Shown: positions 35,279 to 44,534, numbered from the stretch's first letter. The stretch: 64,000 bases of DNA from JBMNUM01 sp050946275 (GCA_050946275.1 JBMNUM010000003.1:1-64000); one strand, 5' to 3'. Notes: generated from the sequence alone by a model not told the origin. Made by a program: numbers and translations.

Positions 35279-36693
35279 ACGAGAAGAAGGAGCGCTACAT
35301 CCCGCGTCCCAAGGACCCGCGCGTGCCCGCCAATGAGGAGGATCCCGCCGAGCGCATCAAGGACTTCCGTCCCGTCGATAACGGCTACACAGAGGAGATG
35401 GCGCTCGCAGAGGCGAACCGCTGCCTCAACTGCCCGAAGCCCAAGTGCATCGACGGCTGCCCGGCCGGCATCGACATCCCCGGCTTCATCGCTGCGATTC
35501 GCGATAAGGACTACGGCCGCGGTCTCGACATCATCCGCGCCGACTCGCTGCTTCCCGCCATCTGCGGCCGCGTGTGCCCGCAGGAGAGCCAGTGCGAGAA
35601 GCTGTGCGTCGTGGGCGTCAAGAACGAGCCCGTCGCCATCGGCCAGCTCGAGCGCTTCCTCGGCGATATGCCCGAGGTCGGCACGGAGCTTCCGGCCGCC
35701 GCTCCCAACGGCAAGAAGGTCGCCGTCATTGGTGCCGGTCCGTCCGGCATCACCTGTGCTGCCGAGCTGGCGCGCTACGGTTTCGACGTGACGGTCATCG
35801 AGGCCTTCTTCACCGGTGGAGGCGTGCTCGTCTACGGCATTCCGGAGTTCCGCCTGCCCAAGGACGTCGTCCGCCGCGAGCTCGACGTGCTCGCCGACCT
35901 GGGCGTCAAGTTCGAGTACAACTCGGTCGCCGGCCGCGTCACCAACGCGGAGGAGCTCTTCGACGAGGGCTACGACGCGATCTACATCGCCACCGGCGCC
36001 GGTGCCCCGAAGCTCATGAACATCCCGGGCGAGAACCTGCCCAACGTGTTCTTCGCCAACGAGTTCCTCACGCGCGTGAACCTCATGAAGGCCAACAGGT
36101 TCCCGGAGTACGACACGCCCACGAAGCATGCCAAGAACGTCGTCGTCTTCGGCGGCGGCAACGTCGCCATGGATGCCGTGCGCACGGCGCTGCGCCTCGG
36201 TGCGGAGAGCGCGACCATCGTCTACCGCCGCACGCGCAACGAGATGCCCGCCCGTGCTGCCGAGATCGAGCATGCGGAGGCCGAGGGAATCAAGTTCATC
36301 GAGCTCGCCGGCCCGCTGCAGTTCATCGCGGGCGAGGACGGCAAGGTCGCGGCTGTCGAGGTCCAGCACATGGAGCTCGGCGAGCCCGACGAGTCCGGAC
36401 GCCGTCGTCCGGTGCCGATCGAGGGCGATACCGAGATCATCGAGTGCGACCTGGCCATCTCGGCCATCGGCACAAACGCCAACAAGATCAGCCCGCTCAT
36501 CGGCGGCGTGGAGCTCGACAAGCGCGGCTACATCATCGCCGACGAGAAGACCGGGCGCACGTCCAATCCGCGCATCTGGGCCGGTGGAGACATCGTCACC
36601 GGCGCGGCCACCGTCATCCTGGCGATGGGTGCCGGCAAGGACGCCGCGCGCGATATCGCGAAGTCGCTTCTCGGCGAGGACGCTGTCAAGTAG
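35269..36693 (+). CDS. nfnB: NfnB / glutamate synthase small-chain-like NADPH oxidoreductase
   Basis: 474 residues. N-terminal [4Fe-4S] domain with CLNCPKPKCIDGCPAGIDIP and CGRVCPQESQCEKLC, FAD motif VIGAGPSGITCAAELARYG, NADPH motif VVFGGGNVAMDAVRTALRLG and the C-terminal AGGDIVTGAATVILAMGAGK. Family members include the glutamate synthase beta chain; pairing with NfnA and with the hydrogenase operon points to NfnB. Start ATG overlaps the end of nfnA behind AAGGAGGGAGG. Terminator at 36717-36750. Confidence 0.93.
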   Translation: MSLDEKKERYIPRPKDPRVPANEEDPAERIKDFRPVDNGYTEEMALAEANRCLNCPKPKCIDGCPAGIDIPGFIAAIRDKDYGRGLDIIRADSLLPAICGRVCPQESQCEKLCVVGVKNEPVAIGQLERFLGDMPEVGTELPAAAPNGKKVAVIGAGPSGITCAAELARYGFDVTVIEAFFTGGGVLVYGIPEFRLPKDVVRRELDVLADLGVKFEYNSVAGRVTNAEELFDEGYDAIYIATGAGAPKLMNIPGENLPNVFFANEFLTRVNLMKANRFPEYDTPTKHAKNVVVFGGGNVAMDAVRTALRLGAESATIVYRRTRNEMPARAAEIEHAEAEGIKFIELAGPLQFIAGEDGKVAAVEVQHMELGEPDESGRRRPVPIEGDTEIIECDLAISAIGTNANKISPLIGGVELDKRGYIIADEKTGRTSNPRIWAGGDIVTGAATVILAMGAGKDAARDIAKSLLGEDAVK

Positions 36694-36716
36694 GGATGCG
36701 GACATACGCGTATGCG

Positions 36717-36750
36717 AACGGGGTGCGGCTCTGACGAGTCGCACCCCGTT
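36717..36750 (+). terminator. Terminator after nfnAB
   Basis: AACGGGGTGCG-CTC pairs with GAG-CGCACCCCGTT and is followed by TCATG. The stem is 11 bp plus 3 bp around one mismatch. A further small hairpin GCTTGATG/CATCAAGC lies near 36779-36809. Confidence 0.8.
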
Positions 36751-36853
36751 TCATGTGATGCGGGATGGGGGTGCGGATGCTTGATGCCGTCTGCGTTGCC
36801 AACATCAAGCCATGGGCGGCGGATGGCTCAGGGCGCATCTCCCCGACTCCGGC

Positions 36854-36959
36854 CCTTTTGTTCGAAAAAGGACGTTTCTGACGTACCTTTTCGAACGAAA
36901 TGGTCGAGAAACTCCCTTTTTTGCGTTTTCGGACGTCCTGTTTCGAACAAAATGGTCGG
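36854..36959. repeat. Three-arm palindromic repeat element, copy 2
   Basis: Arm 1 (36854-36881, TTTTGTTCGAAAAAGG), arm 2 (36882-36908, CCTTTTCGAACGAAATGG), a 25-nt spacer (36909-36933) and arm 3 (36934-36959, GTTTCGAACAAAATGG). Order and spacer length match copy 1 at 5697-5801, while the bases differ in a way that keeps pairing. The surrounding 36694-37163 gap holds no gene. Confidence 0.8.
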
Positions 36960-37111
36960 CCTGCTTCCGTGCGGAGGCCGGGGTGCTGCGGGCATGGTCG
37001 TTTTCCTCGGACCTCATGCCTTCGCGCGGCCTCGCAGCTTGTCTGATGACACGGTGGGCGATTGTCGGGCACCGCTTCCAATCGCTCCGATGCGCCTGCG
37101 GCACCCGCCGG

Positions 37112-37117
37112 TATAAT
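37112..37117 (+). promoter_or_regulatory. -10 element before the ABC exporter
   Basis: TATAAT 47 nt before the ATG of the ABC exporter gene; no convincing -35. Confidence 0.45.
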
Positions 37118-37163
37118 CAAGTGCGTCGAATCACGGGGAGAGAACCGCGGGAAGGAAGATGGT

Positions 37164-38969
37164 ATGGCCGAGAACGCGCTGGGCAGGGAGCAGCGGTCGA
37201 CGACGCGGCGCACGCTGCACCACTACTGGGCGGTCACGAAGACGCAGCCTGGCATGGTGGCGCTCTCGCTCATCTCCACGCTCGGATTCGTCTTCCTGCT
37301 CTCGTACGCGAACCCCTACATCATCGGCCTCATCGTCGACCGCATCGCGGCCGGCTCCATCGCGGCCAACCAGGTGTTCGAGATCTTCGGGCCCTACATC
37401 ATCGCGCTCATTCTCGTCAACGTCGTGGGCCAGGTGTGCTCGAAGCTCCAGGACTACACCGTCTGGAAGCTCGAGATCCACGCCGCCTATGACCTTGCGA
37501 CGTTTTGCTTCGACACGCTGTCGGACCAGTCGATGACATTCCACTCCAACCGCTTCGGCGGCTCGCTCGTGAGCCAGACGACGAAGTTCATGAACGCATA
37601 TTCGCTGCTCGTGGAGAACGTCATCTACGCAGTGATTCCCATCTTCGCCTCGGCCGTGTTCGCCGTGTGCCTGCTCGCGCCGCTCGTGCCGGCCTATGTG
37701 GTCGTGCTCATCGTGCTCATGGTCATCTACGTGATCGTCGCCTGGGTGCTGTTCAAGCGGCTTCTCCATATGAACGAGGATGCCGCGGGCGCGCAGAACT
37801 CGCTTTCCGGCGAGCTGTCCGACGCCATCACGAACATCCTCACGGTGAAGACCTACGGTCGCGAGGATTACGAGCGCGGGCTCTTCGACAAGGCCAACCG
37901 CAACGTGGTGCGCGCGGACTCGCGCCGCATGCGCTCGTCGGTGCTGCGCGGAGCGGTGTGCTCGGCGATCATCGTCGTCATCATGGTCGCCGCCTCGGTC
38001 TTCATCGTCGGCGGCAACGCGTGGTTCGGCATCAGCGCGGGCACGCTCGTCATGATGTTCACGTACACGTACTCGGTGACGATGCAGTTCAACCGCATCA
38101 ACACGCTGCTCCAACAGATCAACCGCGTCTTCGGCGATGCACACGACATGACCGAGATCCTCGACGAGCCGCGCCTCGTGGCCGACGTGCCCGGGGCGGG
38201 GGAGCTCGCCGTGACGACGGGCGACATCGAGATCGAGCACCTCAACTTCTGGTACACGGACGGTGACGCGCAAAGCGACGTGTTCGACGACTTCTCGCTG
38301 AGCATCCGCGCCGGCGAGCGCATCGGCCTCGTGGGCAAGTCCGGCTCCGGCAAGACGACGCTCACGAAGCTCCTGCTACGCCTGTCGGACATCCAGGACG
38401 GCCGCATCCTCATCGACGGCCAGGATATCTCGCAGGTGACGCAGACGAGCCTGCGTCGCCAGATCGCCTACGTGCCGCAGGAGCCGTTGCTCTTCCATCG
38501 CACGGTGCGCGAGAACATCGCCTATGGCAGGCCGGATGCGACCGAGGAGGAGATCGTCCGCGCCGCGACGGAGGCAAACGCGATGGAGTTCATCGAGCAT
38601 CTGCCGCAAGGACTCGACACCATCACGGGCGAGCGCGGCGTGAAGCTTTCGGGTGGACAGCGCCAGCGCATAGCGATCGCCCGCGCGATCCTCGCCGACC
38701 GTCCCATCCTCATCCTCGATGAGGCGACGTCCGCGCTCGACTCCGAGAGCGAGCGGCTCGTTCAGGAGGCGCTCGCCAACCTGATGCGCGACCGCACGTC
38801 GATCGTCGTGGCGCACCGCCTCTCGACCGTTGCCAGCATGGACCGCATCGTCGTGCTCGACGAGGGGCGTCTCGTCGAGATGGGCACGCACGCCGAGCTC
38901 ACCGAGGGCGACGGCGTCTACGCGCAGCTCTGGAACCGCCAGACCGGCGCCTTCCTCGAGATGGAATGA
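37164..38969 (+). CDS. ABC exporter, fused membrane and ATPase domains
   Basis: 601 residues from the ATG at 37164, behind GGAAGGA. Six membrane helices in the first 320 residues, then an ATPase domain with Walker A GKSGSGKTT, signature LSGGQRQR, Walker B ILILDEATSALD and H-loop AHRLST. It is a half-transporter of the MsbA/multidrug type and works as a homodimer or with an unknown partner. The substrate cannot be told. No partner half is next to it. Confidence 0.92.
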   Translation: MAENALGREQRSTTRRTLHHYWAVTKTQPGMVALSLISTLGFVFLLSYANPYIIGLIVDRIAAGSIAANQVFEIFGPYIIALILVNVVGQVCSKLQDYTVWKLEIHAAYDLATFCFDTLSDQSMTFHSNRFGGSLVSQTTKFMNAYSLLVENVIYAVIPIFASAVFAVCLLAPLVPAYVVVLIVLMVIYVIVAWVLFKRLLHMNEDAAGAQNSLSGELSDAITNILTVKTYGREDYERGLFDKANRNVVRADSRRMRSSVLRGAVCSAIIVVIMVAASVFIVGGNAWFGISAGTLVMMFTYTYSVTMQFNRINTLLQQINRVFGDAHDMTEILDEPRLVADVPGAGELAVTTGDIEIEHLNFWYTDGDAQSDVFDDFSLSIRAGERIGLVGKSGSGKTTLTKLLLRLSDIQDGRILIDGQDISQVTQTSLRRQIAYVPQEPLLFHRTVRENIAYGRPDATEEEIVRAATEANAMEFIEHLPQGLDTITGERGVKLSGGQRQRIAIARAILADRPILILDEATSALDSESERLVQEALANLMRDRTSIVVAHRLSTVASMDRIVVLDEGRLVEMGTHAELTEGDGVYAQLWNRQTGAFLEME

Positions 38970-39077
38970 GATCGGACGCTGCGATGAGGGCTTCCAGGCG
39001 ACGCGCCAGCCTGCGTCCATGCCCGTCCGTTTCGCGCTACAATCCTTTCAACGGACTATGTGCAAGGAGGAATCCCC

Positions 39078-40277
39078 ATGGCCAACATCATCGATTACGT
39101 GCGTGCTTGCGACGAGTCGTTCGCTGCGAGCGCCCCAAGCCGCGTCGATAGCCTTGTGTTCTCGGCTATCGCGTATGCGAGCATTCCTGAAATGGTTCCT
39201 GCGGCTTGTTCTTCGGAGGGCGTTGCATTGTCTGAGCTACGTGCAAGCGGGGATCCCGCGCTTCTCGCGCACACGGCAAACGACGAGGTGGCAACAGCCC
39301 TGCTGCTGTCGGCCTGCACCTCCAGCTCGCGCTATTCCGGCGTTCGCATGTGCTGGGGTGCCTCGGAGTCGTCGGGTACCGCCGAGAAGCAGTTCAGCGC
39401 GCTGTCGTTCGTCCTGCCCGATGGCGCAGGCACGTTCGTCGCGTTCCGGGGCACGGATGACTCGCTCGTGGGTTGGAAGGAGAATCTCAACATGGTGTTC
39501 ATGGATGCCGTTCCCTCCCAGGAGTCGGCACGGGCCTATCTGGAGTCGGTTGCATCACAGACCGAAGGGCCGCTGTGGGTCGGCGGTCACAGCAAGGGCG
39601 GCAACCTTGCCATGTACGCGACGGCAACGTGTGCGCCGGTCGTCCGAGACCGCGTCGTCCGCTGCTTCGCCCATGATGCCCCGGGTCTGCTGGATAAGGT
39701 CCTGGCAACCCCCGGTGGCGTGAAAGCCGAGCTGCTCTTCGACAAGACAATGCCTCCGGAGTCGTTCATCGGGCTGCTGTTCGACGCTCCCAAGAACGAG
39801 AGGACCATCGTGCGAAGCGAGAAGAAGGGCCTCAGGCAGCACGACCCGTTCTCGTGGCAGGTTGACGGGAACGACTTCGTCCCGGCCCGCGCGCTCAGCT
39901 ACGATGCGTACCGCAACGGAAAACGCATGGGAGCCTGGCTCTCGTCGATGCCGACTGCTGACCGGGAGCGCTTCATCGAGGTGCTGTACCAGCTCATGAC
40001 GAGCTCGGGTCACGACAGCATGTCCGATCTGCTCAACGGCTTGGTGAGCGGGTCCTTCTCCGATCTCGTGCAGCATGTTGGTGCGCTGCCGCCCGATGAC
40101 AAGGCTTTCTTCCTCTCCTGCATCGCCGAGCTTGCTGCGACCATGCTGTTCGGGCCCGCTCCCACGAATCCGCAGACGCCTGCGGAAAAGGTCGATGTGG
40201 TGATGGATAAGGTCGAGGATGCTGCCGCACGCCTCGATGACGGTCTTTCGAAGCTTGACAAGTATGCGGGCCTCTAG
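39078..40277 (+). CDS. DUF2974-type alpha/beta-hydrolase (Mbeg1-like)
   Basis: 399 residues. AAGGAGG precedes the ATG at 39078. An alpha/beta-hydrolase core: FVAFRGTDDSLVGWKENLNM (the oxyanion region) and the nucleophile elbow GGHSKGGNLA, in the usual GxSxG form. This matches the DUF2974 family, found in many Firmicutes and Actinobacteria and assumed to be lipases or esterases. No signal peptide, so cytoplasmic. A C-terminal 100-residue extension ends in a probable coiled coil (VDVVMDKVEDAAARLDDG). The substrate is unknown. Confidence 0.82.
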   Translation: MANIIDYVRACDESFAASAPSRVDSLVFSAIAYASIPEMVPAACSSEGVALSELRASGDPALLAHTANDEVATALLLSACTSSSRYSGVRMCWGASESSGTAEKQFSALSFVLPDGAGTFVAFRGTDDSLVGWKENLNMVFMDAVPSQESARAYLESVASQTEGPLWVGGHSKGGNLAMYATATCAPVVRDRVVRCFAHDAPGLLDKVLATPGGVKAELLFDKTMPPESFIGLLFDAPKNERTIVRSEKKGLRQHDPFSWQVDGNDFVPARALSYDAYRNGKRMGAWLSSMPTADRERFIEVLYQLMTSSGHDSMSDLLNGLVSGSFSDLVQHVGALPPDDKAFFLSCIAELAATMLFGPAPTNPQTPAEKVDVVMDKVEDAAARLDDGLSKLDKYAGL

Positions 40278-40287
40278 GTTGCCGAAG

Positions 40288-41286
40288 ATGGAGCTTCTCG
40301 CACCAGCCGGCGGGTTCGGACAGCTCGAGGCGGCCATTCATTTCGGCGCCGATGCGGTGTATCTGGGCGGCGAGCGCTTCGGCATGCGCAAGCGTGCCGA
40401 TAACTTCTCGGACGCCGATATCGTCCGCGCTGTGCAGCTCGCCCATGCGCATGGTGTGAAGGTCCACGTGACCGTGAACGTGCTGATGCACGAGGGCGAC
40501 CTCGAGGGCGGCTCTCTCGAGTCGTATCTGCGCCACCTTGGCGATGCCGGCGTCGATGCCATCATCGCCGGCGACCTCGCGACAATCGCGATCGCCCGCC
40601 GCGTGATTCCCGATGTTGCCGTGCATGCGAGCACGCAGCTTTCCTGCGCGAACCACGAGGCTGCGCTTGTGCTCCACGAACTGGGGGCGAGGCGCATCGT
40701 CCTCGCACGCGAGCTCACGCTCGACGAGATCGCGGCAATCAGGAAGAGGGCGCCGGCCGATCTCGAGATCGAGGTGTTCGTCCACGGTGCGATGTGCATG
40801 GCGATTTCCGGACGCTGCCTCATCAGCAACCACCTTGCAGGGCGCGATGCGAACAGGGGGCACTGCGCGCAGTCGTGCCGTTGGATGTACACGCTCGAGG
40901 AGGAGAAAAGGCCCGGCGCGCACATTCCAATCGAAGAGGGGGAGCGGGGCACGGCGATCATGTCGAGCAAGGACCTCATGATGCTCGACCATCTTGACGA
41001 GCTCCGCGATGCCGGCGTGGACAGCATCAAGATCGAGGGGCGCGTCAAGGGTGCATACTACGTCGCGACGGTCGTCAACGCCTACCGGCGCGTGCTCGAC
41101 GGTGCGGATCCCGCGGAGTACCTGCCGGAGCTCGATGCAGTGAGCCATCGTGCCTATCACGCGGGTTTCTTCTACGGTCAGCCCGACCAGACCGGGGCGG
41201 AGATCGCCTACGAGCAGACTCGCATCCTGACGGCCGATATCATCGCCTGCGAGCCCATCGAGACGAATGGGGGAGAGCGGCGCTGA
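40288..41286 (+). CDS. Peptidase U32 family protein, ended early by an in-frame TGA
   Basis: 332 residues up to a TGA. Typical start MELLAPAGGFGQLEAAIHFG, the U32 signature ELEVFVHGAMC-like EIEVFVHGAMCMAISGRC and the cysteines GHCAQSCRW that bind metal or Fe-S in relatives such as TrhP/RlhA, which hydroxylate RNA. The protein is missing the last domain, which continues in the same frame behind the TGA (41287-41523). An upstream ATG at 40264 is another possible start. It overlaps no gene and follows the DUF2974 gene by 10 nt. Confidence 0.75.
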   Translation: MELLAPAGGFGQLEAAIHFGADAVYLGGERFGMRKRADNFSDADIVRAVQLAHAHGVKVHVTVNVLMHEGDLEGGSLESYLRHLGDAGVDAIIAGDLATIAIARRVIPDVAVHASTQLSCANHEAALVLHELGARRIVLARELTLDEIAAIRKRAPADLEIEVFVHGAMCMAISGRCLISNHLAGRDANRGHCAQSCRWMYTLEEEKRPGAHIPIEEGERGTAIMSSKDLMMLDHLDELRDAGVDSIKIEGRVKGAYYVATVVNAYRRVLDGADPAEYLPELDAVSHRAYHAGFFYGQPDQTGAEIAYEQTRILTADIIACEPIETNGGERR

Positions 41287-41523
41287 CGCATCACCTTCGC
41301 AGCGCGCAACCGCATGGAGAGGGGTCAGCTGGTCGAGGTGCTCCGTCCGGGCCAGCCGGTTCGCACGTTCGAGATGGGTGAGATGGTCCACGTGGAGACG
41401 GGCGAGCACGTTGCGGTGGCCGACAGGACCCCGGAGGCATATGCGTGCGAAACGCCGTTTCCCCTCGAGCCGGGAGACATCCTCCGCAGGGAGATCGAGC
41501 CCAAGGAACGTCGCTGCGGCTAA
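41287..41523 (+). pseudogene. C-terminal domain of the U32 peptidase after an in-frame stop
   Basis: The frame goes on directly after TGA with RITFAARNRMERGQLVEVLR, then PGQPVRTFEMGEMVHVETGE and PLEPGDILRREIEP. This is the small C-terminal beta domain normal to U32 proteins (RNxxxxGDxxEVLxPG). No frameshift is needed: one base (CGA to TGA) would explain the break. No start codon with a ribosome site is seen before ATG 41314, so it is likely not made alone. Confidence 0.7.
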
Positions 41524-41673
41524 TCTGGCGATGTCTGCATGTGACCGCGACGGCAGCCGAGACCACCCCATCGGCGCATCGAATACCGTTCAATCTCATT
41601 AGTTACCATTAGTAAACTTTTTGGCGCCTCCCTCTTGACGTTGATAGTTAGACATAGTTAACATACCTTGAGA

Positions 41674-41692
41674 TTAGGCAAGGCTAACTTTG
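41674..41692. promoter_or_regulatory. DtxR/IdeR-like iron box upstream of feoA
   Basis: TTAGGCAAGGCTAACTTTG matches the DtxR consensus TTAGGTTAGGCTAACCTAA at 14 of 19 positions, including the core AGGCTAAC. It is 17 nt before the first feoA start. A second AT-rich inverted stretch (TTAGACATAGTTAACATA, 41648-41665) may be a weaker site. Confidence 0.65.
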
Positions 41693-41708
41693 ATGGCAGG
41701 GTGGCATC

Positions 41709-41924
41709 GTGGGCGTTCCGCTTTCATTTCTCAAACCGGGCGAATCTGGTCTGGTCACGCGTATCGGGGGGAAACCCGAGATGCGCAAGCACCTTGAGGA
41801 TCTCGGTTTCGTCGTGGGAACGCCGATCACGGTCGTGAGCAAGATGGGCGACAACGTCATCTGCTCGGTCAAGGACTGCCGCGTGGCCATCAGCAAGGAG
41901 TTGGCGCAGAAGATCTCGGTTTAG
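41709..41924 (+). CDS. feoA: FeoA-like protein
   Basis: 71 residues from a GTG. FeoA domain (SH3-like barrel) with MRKHLEDLGFVVGTPITVVS and NVICSVKDCRVAISKELAQK. FeoA acts with FeoB at the cytoplasmic face. The weak AGGGTGG before the GTG is the only ribosome site seen. This is the first of two FeoA genes, both upstream of feoB, under a DtxR-like box. Confidence 0.85.
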   Translation: MGVPLSFLKPGESGLVTRIGGKPEMRKHLEDLGFVVGTPITVVSKMGDNVICSVKDCRVAISKELAQKISV

Positions 41925-41974
41925 CGACAGGCCGCATCAAGGCGATGCAAAACCAATGGGAAGGAGTTGGCAGC

Positions 41975-42223
41975 ATGAACCTATCGGAGGTTCGAGTGGG
42001 GGACACCGTCGAGGTCCTCAAGCTGCGGGGGACGGGAGCCGTCCGTCGCCGCATCATGGATATGGGAATCACCAAGGGACAGAAGGTCTATGTCCGCAAG
42101 GTCGCGCCCCTCGGCGACCCCATGGAGGTGACGGTGCGCAACTACGAGCTTTCCGTCCGCAAGGCCGACTGCGAGATGATCGACGTCGTGCCCGTCGATG
42201 TGGCCGACGCGGAAGCGAGGTAG
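41975..42223 (+). CDS. feoA: Second FeoA-like protein
   Basis: 82 residues from the ATG at 41975, behind a strong GGAAGGAG. MNLSEVRVGDTVEVLKLRGT and RRRIMDMGITKGQKVYVRKV are typical FeoA. It ends 4 nt before feoB, so translation is probably coupled. Two separate FeoA proteins with one FeoB are common in anaerobes. Confidence 0.9.
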   Translation: MNLSEVRVGDTVEVLKLRGTGAVRRRIMDMGITKGQKVYVRKVAPLGDPMEVTVRNYELSVRKADCEMIDVVPVDVADAEAR

Positions 42224-42227
42224 CATC

Positions 42228-44534
42228 ATGGCGGAATCGAAGATCACCATCGCCCTCGCGGGCAATCCCAATTCGGGCAAGACGACGTTGTTCAACGCGT
42301 TGACCGGCTCCAACCAATATGTGGGCAACTGGCCGGGCGTCACGGTCGAGAAGAAGCACGGCAAGCTGAAGGGCCATTCCGATGTGGTCATCGCCGACCT
42401 GCCCGGCATCTACTCACTGTCGCCCTACACGCTCGAGGAGGTCGTCGCGCGCGACTATCTCGTCAACGAGCGCCCCGATGCCGTGATCAACATCGTCGAC
42501 GGCACCAATCTCGAGCGTAACCTCTATCTCACCACGCAGATTGTCGAGATGGGCATTCCCGTGCTCGTCGCGGTGAACATGGCCGACATTCTCGCGAAGA
42601 ACGGCGACGAGGTGAACATCCAGGCGCTCTCAAAGGCGCTCGCTTGCGAGGTCATGGAGGTCTCGGCTCTCAAGGGCACGGGCGTCAAGGAGGTTGCCGA
42701 GCGTGCCGTCGAGCTCGCTCGCACAGGCGTGAAGCCCATCCCCCAGCATCGGTTCGCAGGAAGCGTCGAGCATGCGCTCGCGCACATCGAGGAGGTCGCC
42801 GTGCACGGGCTGCCCGAGGAGCAGCAGCGCTGGCACGCCATCAAGCTCTTCGAGCGCGACGAGCGCGTGGCTGCGCGGCTCGGCTTGAGTACCGAGCAGC
42901 TCGCCCACATCGACGGCGACATCAAGGCCTGCGAGAAGGAACTTGACGACGATGCGGAGTCGATCATCACCGGGCAACGATACGAGTACATCACGTCGAT
43001 CATCGACGACTGCATCAAGCATGGGGCGAGGAGGGAGAAGCTCTCCGTGTCCGACAAGATCGACCGCGTGCTCACCAACCGCATCGCGGCGCTCCCCATC
43101 TTCGTCGTCATCATGTTCGTCGTCTACTGGATCGCCATGGGTCCGTTCGGCTCGTTCCTGACGGATTGGACGAATGACGTGCTCGGCGGTGCCTGGATGA
43201 TCGAGGGCTCGCGGAGCCTCCTCGAAGGGGCGGGGTGCGCCAGCTGGCTCACCGGCCTCGTTTCCGATGGTATCGTCGCGGGCGTGAGCGCCGTCATCGG
43301 CTTCGTGCCGCAGATGCTCGTGCTGTTCCTGCTGCTCGCGTTTCTGGAGTATTGCGGCTACATGTCGCGCGTCGCGTTCATCATGGACCGCATCTTCCGC
43401 AAGTTCGGTCTCTCCGGCAAGTCGTTCATTCCGATGCTCGTTGCCTCGGGCTGCGGCGTGCCCGGTGTCATGGCTTCGCGCACCATCGAGAACGAACGCG
43501 ATCGCCGCATGGCGGTCATGACGACGTGCTTCATCCCCTGCGGGGCGAAAATGCCCATCATCGGCCTCATCGCCGGTGCGCTCTTCGGGGGCTCGGCGCT
43601 CATCGCGACTTCCGCCTACTTCATCGGCATCGCGGCGATCGTCATTTCCGGCATCATGCTGAAGAAGACGCGCATGTTCGCTGGCGATCCGGCTCCGTTT
43701 GTCATGGAGCTGCCCGCGTACCATCTTCCCACGGTTGGCAGTGTGTTGCGCAGCATGTGGGAGCGCGGTTGGTCATTCATCAAGCGTGCAGGTTCCGTTA
43801 TCGTCATCGCATCGATTATCATCTGGGGTCTCTCGAGCCTCGGCGTCGTTAATGGCCACTTCGGCATGGTCGACGATTTGTATGCCGATGAGGCCATCGT
43901 CACGACCGAGTACCAGCAACAGGTCGCCGACCGCATGGGCATCCCCGTCGACGAGGTAACGCCCATGGACGACTCGCTGCTCGCCGGTGTCGGCAACACC
44001 GTTTCCCCGATCTTCGACCCGCTTGGATTCGGCAGCTGGAAGCCCACCGTCGCGACTGTCACGGGTCTCGTGGCGAAGGAGGAGGTCATCGGCACATTCG
44101 GCGTCCTCTACAACTATGATGATCAGGACGGAGAAGCCGAGCTCTCGGAGGAGGGCGACGAGATCTGGGCGAACGTCGCCGCCGATTTCAACGCATTCTC
44201 TGGCGGATTCGGAGCGCTTGCAGCCTTCGCGTTCATGATCTTCAACCTCCTGTGCGCACCGTGCTTCGCGGCCATGGGAGCCATCAGGCGCGAGATGAAC
44301 AGCGGCAAGTGGACGGGCTTCGCCATCGGTTACATGTGCGTGTTCGCCTACTGCGTCGCGCTGATCGTCTACCAGGTTGGCCGTGCAATCGCGGGGGCTC
44401 CGAACCCGATCGGTCTGGCCGTGGCCATCGCGCTGATCGTATTCGCCATCTACATGCTGTTCATCAAGAAGTACAAAGAGGCGGACAAGCTGACGGTCAA
44501 GGTCGGCAAGGCAGGCAAGGTGGCCGCCGAGTAG
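42228..44534 (+). CDS. feoB: Ferrous iron transporter FeoB
   Basis: 768 residues. N-terminal GTPase with P-loop GNPNSGKTTLFNALTG, NWPGVTVE, DLPGIYSLS; a helical regulatory part; then about 11 membrane segments with the conserved FIPMLVASGCGVPG and TTCFIPCGAKMPI, which hold cysteines linked to Fe(II) passage. ATG at 42228. Iron(II) importer for anaerobic life, in an operon with the two feoA genes and two small Cys-containing genes. Confidence 0.96.
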   Translation: MAESKITIALAGNPNSGKTTLFNALTGSNQYVGNWPGVTVEKKHGKLKGHSDVVIADLPGIYSLSPYTLEEVVARDYLVNERPDAVINIVDGTNLERNLYLTTQIVEMGIPVLVAVNMADILAKNGDEVNIQALSKALACEVMEVSALKGTGVKEVAERAVELARTGVKPIPQHRFAGSVEHALAHIEEVAVHGLPEEQQRWHAIKLFERDERVAARLGLSTEQLAHIDGDIKACEKELDDDAESIITGQRYEYITSIIDDCIKHGARREKLSVSDKIDRVLTNRIAALPIFVVIMFVVYWIAMGPFGSFLTDWTNDVLGGAWMIEGSRSLLEGAGCASWLTGLVSDGIVAGVSAVIGFVPQMLVLFLLLAFLEYCGYMSRVAFIMDRIFRKFGLSGKSFIPMLVASGCGVPGVMASRTIENERDRRMAVMTTCFIPCGAKMPIIGLIAGALFGGSALIATSAYFIGIAAIVISGIMLKKTRMFAGDPAPFVMELPAYHLPTVGSVLRSMWERGWSFIKRAGSVIVIASIIIWGLSSLGVVNGHFGMVDDLYADEAIVTTEYQQQVADRMGIPVDEVTPMDDSLLAGVGNTVSPIFDPLGFGSWKPTVATVTGLVAKEEVIGTFGVLYNYDDQDGEAELSEEGDEIWANVAADFNAFSGGFGALAAFAFMIFNLLCAPCFAAMGAIRREMNSGKWTGFAIGYMCVFAYCVALIVYQVGRAIAGAPNPIGLAVAIALIVFAIYMLFIKKYKEADKLTVKVGKAGKVAAE

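Noticed and set aside
41284..41330. Selenocysteine insertion at the TGA of the U32 gene
   Set aside because: No bacterial SECIS-like hairpin is visible directly after the TGA, and the site is not a catalytic Cys position in this family.
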